Below are positions 51,935 to 60,038 of a stretch of DNA of 64,000 nucleotides, piece by piece. The stretch is taken from NCBI GenBank assembly GCA_964459325.1, contig CAYWKU010000001.1, positions 124,001-188,000 on the forward strand, read 5' to 3'. The notes below the pieces were generated by a model, which was not told the DNA's origin, made no database searches, and was given only the letters and a program-made list of their open reading frames with translations. Every line of letters begins with the position of its first letter. Positions within the stretch are counted from its first letter, which is position 1. Origin of the DNA: CAYWKU01 sp964459325. GTDB taxonomy: Bacteria > RBG-13-61-14 > CAYWKU01. The translations under genes and the position numbers were made by a program.

Positions 51935-52801
51935 TTATGGAGAAGACTTGAACTTTTCATCCAGCTCGTACTTTTCCTTAACGCTAATCATCCGGGTGAA
52001 ATCGTCGAACGTCATCATCTTGTGCTGTATGTCGAAAGTGTACCCGTGCTCCGGCAGGTGCTCGTAAGTATCGGATAATGCTTTCGGCGCCGCAAACAGG
52101 CCTGAGAGGACGTAACCGACGCTGATGAATCCGAATTGGCGGACTTCTTCGAGTGGCAAGAGAGGCGTTTTGCCGCCCTCTATCATGTTCACCACCAGCG
52201 GCCCGGGCACTTCGGCGGCAATCCTTTTCATCACGTCCACGCTCTTGGGAGCTTCGATGAAAATCAGGTTCGCTCCCGCTTCCTTGTAGGCGTTGCCTCA
52301 GCGGATGGCTTCGTCCAGCCCAAGCGGCTCGCGGCCGTCTGTGCGGGCGGTGATGGCGACCTGAGCGTCCCCCTTTGCCTCGACGGCGGCCCGTATTTTG
52401 GCGATGTGCTCTTCGGCGGGAACCACCGATTTGCCGCGCATGTGGCCGCACCTTTTGGGCCAGGTCTGGTCTTCGAGTAGCACGCCCCTCACGCCCATCC
52501 GTATAGCTTCTTTGACCATGCGCATAACGTTGAGTGCGCCGCCGTAGCCGGTGTCGCCGTCCATTACCACCGGGATGTTTACCGCGTTCACCACCCTCCA
52601 GGCGGTATCGAGTATTTGCGTCTGGGACATTATGCCGAACTCCCGTTCTCCAAGCAGGGAGGCGGCCACTCCGAAGCCGGTCAGCACTACCGACCTGAAC
52701 CCCGCCCGCTCGGCCAGTTTTGCGCTCAGGGCATCGTAAACCCCCGCCACCAGGATAACCTGGTTGTCGCGCACCAAGGGGTGCATTTTCGGCTCAGTCA
52801 T
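51935..52801 (-). pseudogene. ICL/PEP-mutase family gene with in-frame TGA
   Basis: The 5' part (52801-52301) encodes MDGDTGYGG and KRCGHMRGKSVV, hallmarks of the isocitrate lyase/PEP mutase superfamily (methylisocitrate lyase, oxaloacetate decarboxylase and carboxy-PEP mutase types). Translation meets TGA at 52298-52300 (EAIR-stop-GNAYKEAG), after which the same frame continues intact to 51935 (LIFIEAPKSVDVMKRI, LVVNMIEGGKTPLLP). Family members usually carry Arg here, so CGA to TGA is the simplest explanation. The whole would be about 288 residues. Elsewhere in the window TGA ends normal genes, so there is no sign of a changed code. Function of the intact ancestor is unclear. Confidence 0.8.
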
Positions 52802-52901
52802 CGATTTTCTCCTTCTTTAACCGTCGCTTTACTTTCGGCCAAGCATATTTTAATTTTCAATGTAACATAAAAGGCACAAAAAATCAGGAGGAAAATAGCG
52901 T

Positions 52902-54143
52902 ATGCGGGACGTTTATATTATCGGTGTGGGCATGATTCGTTTCGGCAAGTACCTGGAGCGGAACATGAAATCGCTGGCCGGGGATGCCGTCGACGCGGCC
53001 TTGGAGCATGCCGGCGTGGAGAAAAAGGATATTCAGGTGGCCGCGGTGGGGAACGCTTACCAGGGTCTGGTGACCGGGCAGGAGTCCATCCGCGGGCAGG
53101 TGGTGTTGAGGAGCATGGGGATAGGCGACATCCCGGTCACAAACGTGGAAAACGCCTGCGCCTCCAGCTCCACCGCAATGCAGGTGACGTGGATGGACAT
53201 CGCCCTGGGCCTTCACGACGTCGGCCTGGCTTTGGGGATGGAAAAGATGTACATGGAAGACCGCGAAAAGCGCCTGTCGCTGTTCGGCTCCTCCATGGAC
53301 GTGGAAGTCATGGAAAAAGTTATGGAAATGATAAGAAAGGCCTCCGGCGGGGGCAAGGATAAATCCTCCGGGGACGACGACCCGAAGAAGCCGAAGAAGC
53401 GCTCGGCCTTCATGGACGTTTACGCGGCGGGCGCCAGAAGCTGGATGGAGCAGTACGGGCTTACACAGCGCCATTTCGCTATGGTGGCTTCCAAGAACCA
53501 CACCAACGGCTCGCTGAACCCTTACTCGCAGTATCAGAAGCCCATGACGGTGGAGGATATTCTGGCCGAGCCGGAGGTTTCGTACCCTCTGACGCGGCCA
53601 ATGTGCTCGCCCATCGGGGACGGCGCGGCGGCGGCCATTTTGTGCTCCGGCGATTTCCTGAAGAAAATCGGCGCCGAAAAGCCCGTAAAAATTCGTGCGA
53701 TTACGCTGGGCAGCGGCATGGACAGGCCGCTCGAAGACCCGGATTTGGGGGTGAGGCTGTCGAAGAGGGCTTACGAGCAGGCGGGGGTCGGGCCGGAAGA
53801 CGTCGACGTGGCGGAAGTGCACGACGCCAGCGCCTGGAGCGAGATACGGGCTTATCAGCAGATGGGATTCTGCGAAGAGGGCGAGGGCGGTAAGTTCATC
53901 GAAGAAGGCCATTCCTATATCGGGGGCAAGCTGCCGGTCAACCCCTCGGGCGGGCTGGAATCCAAGGGCCATCCGGTGGGGGCTACGGGAGTGGCGCAGG
54001 TTGCCGAGATTGTGTGGCAGCTACGGGGAGAGGCCGGCAAGCGGCAGGTGGACAACCCGAGGATTGGTATGACCGAAAACGGCGGAGGAAATATCGGAGT
54101 GGAAGAGGCCAGCATGGTGATAACCATTCTGGAGAAGGTTTAG
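52902..54143 (+). CDS. Thiolase, SCP-x/acetyl-CoA acetyltransferase-like
   Basis: A 413-residue thiolase-fold protein. VENACASSSTA has the nucleophilic Cys86, VHDASAWSEIRAYQ and NPSGGLESKGHPVGATGVAQ (His near 353) are the remaining active-site loops. The last cysteine typical of biosynthetic thiolases (CGGG) is replaced by ENGGG, as in many SCP-x-type relatives that cleave or condense unusual acyl-CoA. There is a low-complexity KDKSSGDDDPKKPKK insert near residues 147-165. An AGGAGG site precedes the ATG. It is divergent from the ICL-family pseudogene. Confidence 0.85.
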   Translation: MRDVYIIGVGMIRFGKYLERNMKSLAGDAVDAALEHAGVEKKDIQVAAVGNAYQGLVTGQESIRGQVVLRSMGIGDIPVTNVENACASSSTAMQVTWMDIALGLHDVGLALGMEKMYMEDREKRLSLFGSSMDVEVMEKVMEMIRKASGGGKDKSSGDDDPKKPKKRSAFMDVYAAGARSWMEQYGLTQRHFAMVASKNHTNGSLNPYSQYQKPMTVEDILAEPEVSYPLTRPMCSPIGDGAAAAILCSGDFLKKIGAEKPVKIRAITLGSGMDRPLEDPDLGVRLSKRAYEQAGVGPEDVDVAEVHDASAWSEIRAYQQMGFCEEGEGGKFIEEGHSYIGGKLPVNPSGGLESKGHPVGATGVAQVAEIVWQLRGEAGKRQVDNPRIGMTENGGGNIGVEEASMVITILEKV

Positions 54144-54177
54144 CCTGCCCCTTAAAATAGATTATGAGAGAGACTAA

Positions 54178-54377
54178 TAGAGGCCGTTGCAAAACAGGCT
54201 TCAGGGGGAGAAAAGGCTTTTTTTCTGTAGCTTCCCGAGAATGTCTTTTCCAGACAAGGGGTTTTAACCCCTTGAAATTCAAGGGGCTGAAGCCCCTTGT
54301 CCATTCGAGGTTCTTTTTCGGCGCGATGAAGGTCGACACATCCCAAACGAAAAAACATAATTCTGCAACAGCCTCTA
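54178..54377. repeat. MITE-like inverted-repeat element, variant copy 4 (family A), with nested palindromes
   Basis: Left end TAGAGGCCGTTGCAAAAC and right end TTCTGCAACAGCCTCTA are the family A termini, but the inside is different. It holds two palindromes of the CAAGGGG type, CAAGGGGTTTTAACCCCTTG (54254-54273) and CAAGGGGCTGAAGCCCCTTG (54280-54299), the same kind as at 3616-3639. It lies between the thiolase and rimO. Confidence 0.75.
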
Positions 54378-54503
54378 TCAGGGTGTTGAAAAATGCTATT
54401 TTTCGTAACGCCCGGACGGGCAAAAGGCGCCTTAATAAAATCAGCTACTTACAAGTGCCGCCAAGGATGGCGGCGTTACGTTTCTGACTTTTTCAACACC
54501 CTG
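54378..54503. repeat. MITE-like element, variant copy 5 (family A core), new termini
   Basis: Termini are TCAGGGTGTTGAAAAA on the left and TTTTTCAACACCCTG on the right. The inside has the family A core (GTAACGCCCGGACGGGCAAA, AATAAAATCAGCTACTTACAAG, GGCGGCGTTACG). It starts exactly where copy 4 ends. The right terminus contains the stop codon and last codons of rimO, so the element and gene overlap. Confidence 0.78.
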
Positions 54504-55836
54504 TTAGGGGCACGGCTTCCAGGTCGTAAACGAAGGCGTCGGTAATTTCGACGGTAAGTCTTTCCCCCGGTTCAAAGTAGTTGTCCGGCAAGTAAATTTC
54601 CCCGTCCACTTCCGGAGCGTGGAACACGGAGCGGGCCGCAATCCGGCCTTCGGCCTCTTCGGAAGGCCCGTCCACCAGCGCCTCGACTCTCTTGCCTACC
54701 CAGTCCCGGTTTATTTCCCAGCTTATCTCTTGTTGGAGCCTCATAATTATGTCGAGTCTTTCGGCTTTTATCCTTTCGGGCACTTGTCCCGGCATGTTGT
54801 AAGCGGGAGTGTTTTCTTCCCTGGAGTAAGCGAACGCCCCCAGCCGCTCCAGCCTCCGGGTGCGCACGAAATCCGCGAGTTGCTCGAATTCGCTTTCGGT
54901 TTCACCGGGAAATCCCACCATGACCGTAGTCCTGATGACGGCGCCGGGGATTATTCGCCTGATTGTATTTATCGTGTTTTCGAGTTCAACTCGCGAGCCC
55001 GGCCTTCCCATTCTTTTAAGCACCGAATCTGCGGCGTGTTGAACGGGGATATCCACGTAAGGGCAAATGTTCGGGAAGGAGGCGATAGTTTCCAACACAT
55101 CCTCCTTCAGGTGAGCCGGATGAGAATACATGACCCGTATCCATGTGTCGGGTAAGGCGTTTGCCGTTTTTTTCAGCAGGTGCGCCAGTTTTTGTTTTCC
55201 ATAACGGTCGATGCCGTACATTGCAGTGTCCTGACCGACCAGGACTATCTCTTTTGCTCCCATCTCGACCATTTCGGTGGCCTCGGCTATGATGTGGGAG
55301 GTGGGTCGGGAGCGGAAGTCGCCTTTTATGGCGGGAATTGTGCAGTATGCGCAACGATTTTTGCATCCTTCGCTTATTTTTACATAAGAAAACGGTTCGT
55401 CCCCCAGACTGCGCCGGGGTTCCTTTCGGGGGAGAAAGCCTTTTCGGGGCGGTAAAGTGAATCTCCTCTTGTGTTGCAGCGCATTCTCTATTATTCGAGG
55501 TAGTTTGCGATAATCGGTGGCCGAAACCCATGCGTCTACCCCGGGAAGGGCTTCGCCGATGTCTGTTTCCCCGCGATGCCTTTCGGGCATGCAGCCCGCC
55601 ACCACCAGGGCTTTAACCTCCCCCCCGTATTTGTGCTCCTGGAGTTCCACCAGGGTTTCCGCGCTTTCCTCCTCTGCGTCGCGCACAAAGGCGCAGGTAA
55701 ACAGAAGGGCGACATCGGCGGGGCCGTCGGAGTCGACTATGCCGTAGCCTTCCTTTTCCAGCAGGCCGGCTACGGTTTCGGCGTCCGCGCGGTTCTTGGC
55801 GCATCCGAGGATGAGAATTTTTACGCTTGCCGCCAT
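54493..55836 (-). CDS. rimO: Ribosomal protein S12 methylthiotransferase RimO
   Basis: The 447-residue protein has the methylthiotransferase domain (Cys 12, 48, 82), radical SAM EGCKNRCAYCTIPAI (Cys 158, 162, 165), and a C-terminal TRAM-like domain. RimO adds a methylthio group to Asp89-equivalent of S12 and carries two [4Fe-4S] clusters. EGCKNRCAYCTIP and VMVGFPGETESEF are diagnostic. Its last residues, VPLTGC, and its TGA stop come from a repeat element, so the C-terminus was altered by the insertion. Confidence 0.93.
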   Translation of the reverse strand: MAASVKILILGCAKNRADAETVAGLLEKEGYGIVDSDGPADVALLFTCAFVRDAEEESAETLVELQEHKYGGEVKALVVAGCMPERHRGETDIGEALPGVDAWVSATDYRKLPRIIENALQHKRRFTLPPRKGFLPRKEPRRSLGDEPFSYVKISEGCKNRCAYCTIPAIKGDFRSRPTSHIIAEATEMVEMGAKEIVLVGQDTAMYGIDRYGKQKLAHLLKKTANALPDTWIRVMYSHPAHLKEDVLETIASFPNICPYVDIPVQHAADSVLKRMGRPGSRVELENTINTIRRIIPGAVIRTTVMVGFPGETESEFEQLADFVRTRRLERLGAFAYSREENTPAYNMPGQVPERIKAERLDIIMRLQQEISWEINRDWVGKRVEALVDGPSEEAEGRIAARSVFHAPEVDGEIYLPDNYFEPGERLTVEITDAFVYDLEAVPLTGC

Positions 55837-55881
55837 AAAGTTTATTTATAAGGTTTCCGGAAAAGTTTTTCCAGGGGCCGC

Positions 55882-56520
55882 CTAGACGCCCGTTTGGTCT
55901 CCGCTGATTCCGTTATGGATTATATGATATAGATGCTCGGTAATCGGTTCGCTGTTATCGAAATTTACAAAGGGAACTACGTTGGTTTTTTTGAGTATTT
56001 TGTACACAACAAAGTATGAGTTGATGGCCCCGAAAACGAAATATGCGACGTGAATAGGCGAGTTTGCTCTGTCAAACAATCCCGTGTCAATGCCCTCCTG
56101 TACGACATCCGTAATTATAGCCATGACCTGAATGAAATACCGCTCCAGAACATCCCCCACGTGTGCGAAATTGGAACCCAGCTCCCTCACTATAATTTCG
56201 GTAACCTCGGGCTCGGAAATGTAGAATTCTACCGTATACTTGACGAATGCCCTGAGCCTTTTATCCGCTCCCTTTTCGTTATACACCCCTTCGCGGAGAC
56301 GGTTGAGAAATCTTATGTTTGAAATCTCGATAATTTCCTGAAAAAGGGCCAGCTTTCCGCCGTAGTAATAGCTCACCATTGCCCGGTTGACGCCCGCTTG
56401 CTTACAGATAAGGGAGACCGTAGTGCGCTCATAGCCAAACTCGGCGAACAGCTTGCGGCTGGCATCCAGTATTCTCGAACGGGGATGCTCCGCTTCTATC
56501 GAGTAATCCATATCGGCCAT
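55882..56520 (-). CDS. TetR family transcriptional regulator
   Basis: The 212-residue protein has the TetR DNA-binding domain at the N-terminus: RILDASRKLFAEFGYERTTVSLICKQAGVNRAMVSYYYGGKLALFQ. The helical ligand domain that follows is not diagnostic. It should repress nearby or its own genes in response to a small molecule. I use the ATG at 56520 with GGGAA just before it; a GTG at 56529 is possible. The flanking rimO is on the same strand, 45 bases away. The divergent side is a 576-base gap before a methyltransferase. Confidence 0.9.
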   Translation of the reverse strand: MADMDYSIEAEHPRSRILDASRKLFAEFGYERTTVSLICKQAGVNRAMVSYYYGGKLALFQEIIEISNIRFLNRLREGVYNEKGADKRLRAFVKYTVEFYISEPEVTEIIVRELGSNFAHVGDVLERYFIQVMAIITDVVQEGIDTGLFDRANSPIHVAYFVFGAINSYFVVYKILKKTNVVPFVNFDNSEPITEHLYHIIHNGISGDQTGV

Positions 56521-57096
56521 ATTTCCCACTTTAATAGAGTATTAACATCTCTTTGACCTAAAAGCAATTAAATTTTGTCATTTGACCGATGGTAAAAAAG
56601 GAAAAATCGGAAGTACCCCCTATCCCGAACTCCTGGTTAAAACGCCCAATCAATTCTCCGGCTAGAATAACCCTATTTTACCACAAATGCTACCTTTGGG
56701 CTTATAATATGCCGCTTAAGCCGTTGAATTTTTCATCGGTTTTAGCTCCGGAGGCACAAAAAACCGTTTATTTTTGAAGTGTTAACTATATTTTATTGAC
56801 ATTCGGCTATATCGAAGTTACTCTATAAGAAAATGATAAACAAGGTCTTTCAGCCTCGGAGGCCGATGGAAACCATTTAATTTCTGGGAGTTCAGAGAGA
56901 AAATTTTTCCTGTTTCAAACCAAGGTGAGCCTGTTGTGCTCTTGTAACTATTCCGGCAAGGGCGTGGAGTTCCTGTAATTTCGCTCACTTATATATTCCC
57001 CTTGCAGGAAGGGCTGAAGATTAAATCCGGTAGGCGCCCGGATAAGGCTATTAGTGAGTTAATGCAAAGTTTATCGAAGGAGAACAATTTAAACTG
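56521..57096. other. AT-rich intergenic region, no gene seen
   Basis: The 576 bases upstream of the TetR gene and the methyltransferase are AT-rich and carry no convincing gene. Only an unsupported 62-codon frame appears (56589-56777). There are several AT-rich tracts that could hold divergent promoters. I found no repeat or hairpin beyond short random ones. Confidence 0.4.
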
Positions 57097-57759
57097 GTGA
57101 GTAAAATGTCTTCCAACAAGTCCGCTCAAGCAGTCGAGAAAAAAACACAAAGCTACAACTGGTACAACGAGATAAATCAGGAAATCAACGAGTTTTTAAG
57201 GCTGGTCATCAGGCACAAGCGTCGGGGCGCCGTGCTGGATATAGGCGAGGGCGAAGGCAAGTACGCCATCTATTTCGCCAGGCACGGATTTGAAGGCCAC
57301 GGCATACACAACTCCTCGGAGGCTATAAAGAGGGCGCGCGCTTTCGCTTCCAAAACAGGAGTCAACGAAAGCACCCATTTCAGGGTGGGCGATGTTTTCG
57401 AATTGCCGTATCCAAGGCGATTTTTCGACGTGGTGGTGGATTTCGGATGCCTCCATCACATCAGAAAAGGAGAATGGGACCGCTACTTCGAAAGCGTACT
57501 GTCGGTGATGAAAGATGAGGCCCTTTACAGCCTTACCGTGTATAACCTGAAGGACAGGCACGTGACCGGCCGCAAGCGCAATTACGTGGTGCATCAGGGC
57601 CACTACGATTACTTCTTCGGAAAAAAGGAGCTGCGCGAGTTATTGGAGCCTTTCTTCGAGATATTCAAAATCAGCGAAGAGTCGGTGTCAACCCCGGATG
57701 GCGAGAGCCATTGCTATTATCACGTCCACATGAAAAGGTTGCCGCCCGAGGAAGATTAG
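57097..57759 (+). CDS. Class I SAM-dependent methyltransferase
   Basis: The 220-residue protein has the SAM-binding motif VLDIGEGEGKYAIYFARHG, an HFRVGDVFELPY segment and FDVVVDFGCLHHI as the post-motif. This is a small type 11-like methyltransferase. Substrate unknown. The start is GTG at 57097, with AAGGAG at 57076-57081 at unusually long spacing; an ATG three codons in (57106) is an alternative. It is followed by a cluster of GC-rich palindromes. Confidence 0.85.
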   Translation: MSKMSSNKSAQAVEKKTQSYNWYNEINQEINEFLRLVIRHKRRGAVLDIGEGEGKYAIYFARHGFEGHGIHNSSEAIKRARAFASKTGVNESTHFRVGDVFELPYPRRFFDVVVDFGCLHHIRKGEWDRYFESVLSVMKDEALYSLTVYNLKDRHVTGRKRNYVVHQGHYDYFFGKKELRELLEPFFEIFKISEESVSTPDGESHCYYHVHMKRLPPEED

Positions 57760-57829
57760 CCTTCGGAAAACACCTATACATAGCGAAATAAATTCATGCG
57801 TATGGAGCATCCGGAAACCGAGATTTTCC

Positions 57830-57970
57830 CCGGGCTGAAACCCGGGGCTTAAATATACATTTGACTGCTTCCTGCACTGAAGTGCAGGGTTTCCGGTTCC
57901 CGGGAAACCCCGGCTTTTAAGCCGGGGAGTTTCACATTTACCTTTAAGCCCCGGATTTTAATCCGGGGTG
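57830..57970. repeat. Cluster of four GC-rich palindromes
   Basis: Within 140 bases there are four hairpins: CCCGGGCTGAAACCCGGGG (about 57830-57848), CTGCACTGAAGTGCAG (57872-57887), CCCCGGCTTTTAAGCCGGGG (57908-57927) and CCCCGGATTTTAATCCGGGG (57952-57971). They lie after the methyltransferase and before the matrixin gene on the opposite strand. The first and last two have related arms. They may form a bidirectional terminator or a REP-like repeat cluster. Confidence 0.65.
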
Positions 57971-58016
57971 TTGTGCGCTTATTGCGCCGTGTATAAAAGC
58001 CCCGAAATTCGTGTAC

Positions 58017-59465
58017 TTAACGCCCGGGACGGTAAAGCCTGCGCCACACGACCGCCAGGAATGGAACAAGCAAAACGAGTATTATATCGGCGCCCGGTAT
58101 CTCGGCCTCCCGGTAATTGCCGACTGCGCAGCCTCCGCTCAAACCCTCTTCACCGCCTACCGTGGGGAATCGGTTTACCGTAACCAGTGAAGCGGCGGTA
58201 TAGCCGGAAACCAGCCCGTCCGAGGGGGTGACCTCCAGCAGGTAATATCCCGGCAAATCGGGAGTAAACGATGTGCATTCGCCGGAGGTCGAATCCAATA
58301 CGGCAGAAGAACTCTCAGGTTTAACTTTAAGCTCCCATGAGTAGGTAATTTGGTCGCCGTCCGAGTCGCGGCCTTGTGCGCAGACGGTCTTTTTTCTCAG
58401 AGCCGTCGCCGACGATGAGTCTACGCTTACGTTAGGGGCCGTATTTGCAGGGTCATTCACTTGAATGGCCCCGTAGGCCATACCCGCCTTGTTGTCGGGA
58501 TTGATAACCATCAGGTCGTAGCCCCCGACGCTTCCCGTGAGGTCCAGCTTCATTCCGAACTGCGAGTAATCGGCGAACGAAGTCACGCCGGCCGCAGGGT
58601 CGGCCACGGGGGCGTCGTTTTGGTACACGTCAACCTCGATGTTATTAACGCCGTCGGTTTCGATGAATCCGTGCCCTTCGACCTGAATTCCGTTCATAAC
58701 CGACCCCTGGCTTCCTATGACTTTGTCCCTGAATTGTGAGTCCCCCGAAACTTTAAAACCCGTCACTTGCGGCGCTGGAATGTCGGAGGCGGTTTCCGGG
58801 TACAAAAATCTCAACCCGTCAATATCGTCCCGGTGCAGGGTCGCCGCTCGAACCGTGCCCGGTCTTATAATGCCGAACATGGTTGAGTGGGAGTAAGTTT
58901 CGTCATAAAGGTCGTGCAGCATGCACACGTGCCCCAGCTCGTGAACGAGCACGCTCAAAAGGTCGATTTCCGCGGTGGTCGGAAAACCTTCCAGGCTCCA
59001 GTTGAAATTCACACCGTTTATCTGCACGTCGGTTTCCGTCACTTCGCCGGTATAGCTGTCGAAATTCGGGCTGACCCAGTATGTTATCGCCAGCGCGTAT
59101 TCGGTCCAATGCCAGTGATTGCTGTCCGATATCCATATAACGGAATTGTATCCGTCGTTTTTACATGATATGCCGCCGTTGCACGAAGTGCTCCCGGCGT
59201 TCTGAAAACCGATTGCGGCGCCCTCCACCGAGCTCCAGATTTCCATGGCTTCGTTCAGAAGAACATCTGTGCCGGCGGGCGCCGATTGTAAGTCGTGGTT
59301 TATTTCCAATGGCGCCGGCGGGTCGCCGGGGGAGGGCTTCAGCCCTCCCGCCGTGGGTCTCCATGCGGGCACGTCCTCGCCGGTTCTCCATATTTGCCAG
59401 GCCGATGCCTGGGAATATATCAGCGTAATGCACAACGCTATTGCGGCGATACGGAGCGTCTTCAT
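58017..59465 (-). CDS. Secreted matrixin-like metalloprotease with Ig-like repeats and C-terminal anchor
   Basis: The 482-residue protein has a signal peptide (1-22), a metzincin domain (about 60-225; HELGHVCMLHD, zinc His175 and His179 and Asp185, Met-turn STMFG) and beta-sandwich domains (about 230-430). It ends in a GGCAVGN segment, hydrophobic helix (ADIILVLLVPFLAVVW) and an RRLYRPGR basic tail that looks like a MYXO-CTERM/rhombosortase-type sorting signal. Normal matrixins have a third His 11 residues after the first; here that place is Asp (with His one earlier), as in snapalysin-type M7 enzymes. The product is predicted to be exported and anchored. The upstream secreted partner gene overlaps by ATGA. 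Confidence 0.8.
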   Translation of the reverse strand: MKTLRIAAIALCITLIYSQASAWQIWRTGEDVPAWRPTAGGLKPSPGDPPAPLEINHDLQSAPAGTDVLLNEAMEIWSSVEGAAIGFQNAGSTSCNGGISCKNDGYNSVIWISDSNHWHWTEYALAITYWVSPNFDSYTGEVTETDVQINGVNFNWSLEGFPTTAEIDLLSVLVHELGHVCMLHDLYDETYSHSTMFGIIRPGTVRAATLHRDDIDGLRFLYPETASDIPAPQVTGFKVSGDSQFRDKVIGSQGSVMNGIQVEGHGFIETDGVNNIEVDVYQNDAPVADPAAGVTSFADYSQFGMKLDLTGSVGGYDLMVINPDNKAGMAYGAIQVNDPANTAPNVSVDSSSATALRKKTVCAQGRDSDGDQITYSWELKVKPESSSAVLDSTSGECTSFTPDLPGYYLLEVTPSDGLVSGYTAASLVTVNRFPTVGGEEGLSGGCAVGNYREAEIPGADIILVLLVPFLAVVWRRLYRPGR

Positions 59466-59977
59466 TCCGTTTCTCCGTTGCCGGGAGCGTTTTTGCGCAC
59501 GGCGATAATGCGTTTGCGGGCGGCATCGAAGGTCATGCCGGGAGATTTTCCCCCGCCCGGCTTGTGCGATATGACCCTCCTGCCGGTGTCTTTTTCCACA
59601 CGTGTGGGGTAATAGCCCTGGTTGAATCCCGTCAGGCGGTAAGTGTGCCCGGATACCTTATCCAGCATAAGAAGGTAGGTTCGGCCGATTTGCAGATGAA
59701 CCGCACCGGCCACGTGGAGACGCTCGTTGCCCGGTTCGAGCAGGTAAATCGTCTCCGGCGCCGGGTTCCCCGCTATAAATTTCTCCACCTGCACTTTCAG
59801 CAGGGTGTGAGGATAGCCTTTCCAGTTAATATCCGTATCATCGAGCGGAGTTGCGATAACAATCAAATCCGCCCGGCGGGCCTGCCGGTTGAAGTCCATC
59901 TCCACCACTACGGTGGCAAGCGTTACTGATGCGGACATAAGCACAAAAAGTAAAATCGAAAGTAAATACCTGGCCAT
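59462..59977 (-). CDS. Small secreted NTR/TIMP-like protein, protease partner
   Basis: The 171-residue protein has a signal peptide (YLLSILLFVLMSASVTLA) and a beta-rich body with RADLIVIATPLD, LKVQVEKFIAGN and RTYLLMLDKVSG. It resembles NTR-fold secreted proteins commonly next to matrixin-type proteases in these lineages. TIMP inhibitors have the same fold, so an inhibitor or chaperone role for the overlapping protease gene is conceivable but not demonstrated. I use the ATG at 59977, 9 bases inside the frame's first ATG, because of an AAAGGA site. ATGA overlap with the protease. Confidence 0.65.
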   Translation of the reverse strand: MARYLLSILLFVLMSASVTLATVVVEMDFNRQARRADLIVIATPLDDTDINWKGYPHTLLKVQVEKFIAGNPAPETIYLLEPGNERLHVAGAVHLQIGRTYLLMLDKVSGHTYRLTGFNQGYYPTRVEKDTGRRVISHKPGGGKSPGMTFDAARKRIIAVRKNAPGNGETE

Positions 59978-60038
59978 TTTTCGCATCCTTTCATTAAAAA
60001 AGTAGCATCGCGGCCCTCCGGGCGCAATTTAAGGCATA

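Noticed and set aside
52298..52300. TGA as selenocysteine codon
   Set aside because: The position corresponds to Arg, not Cys, in the family, no downstream SECIS-like hairpin was recognised, and other genes end normally with TGA.
56589..56777. 62-codon plus-strand frame between TetR and methyltransferase genes
   Set aside because: No domain, weak start, AT-rich region; no support for a gene.
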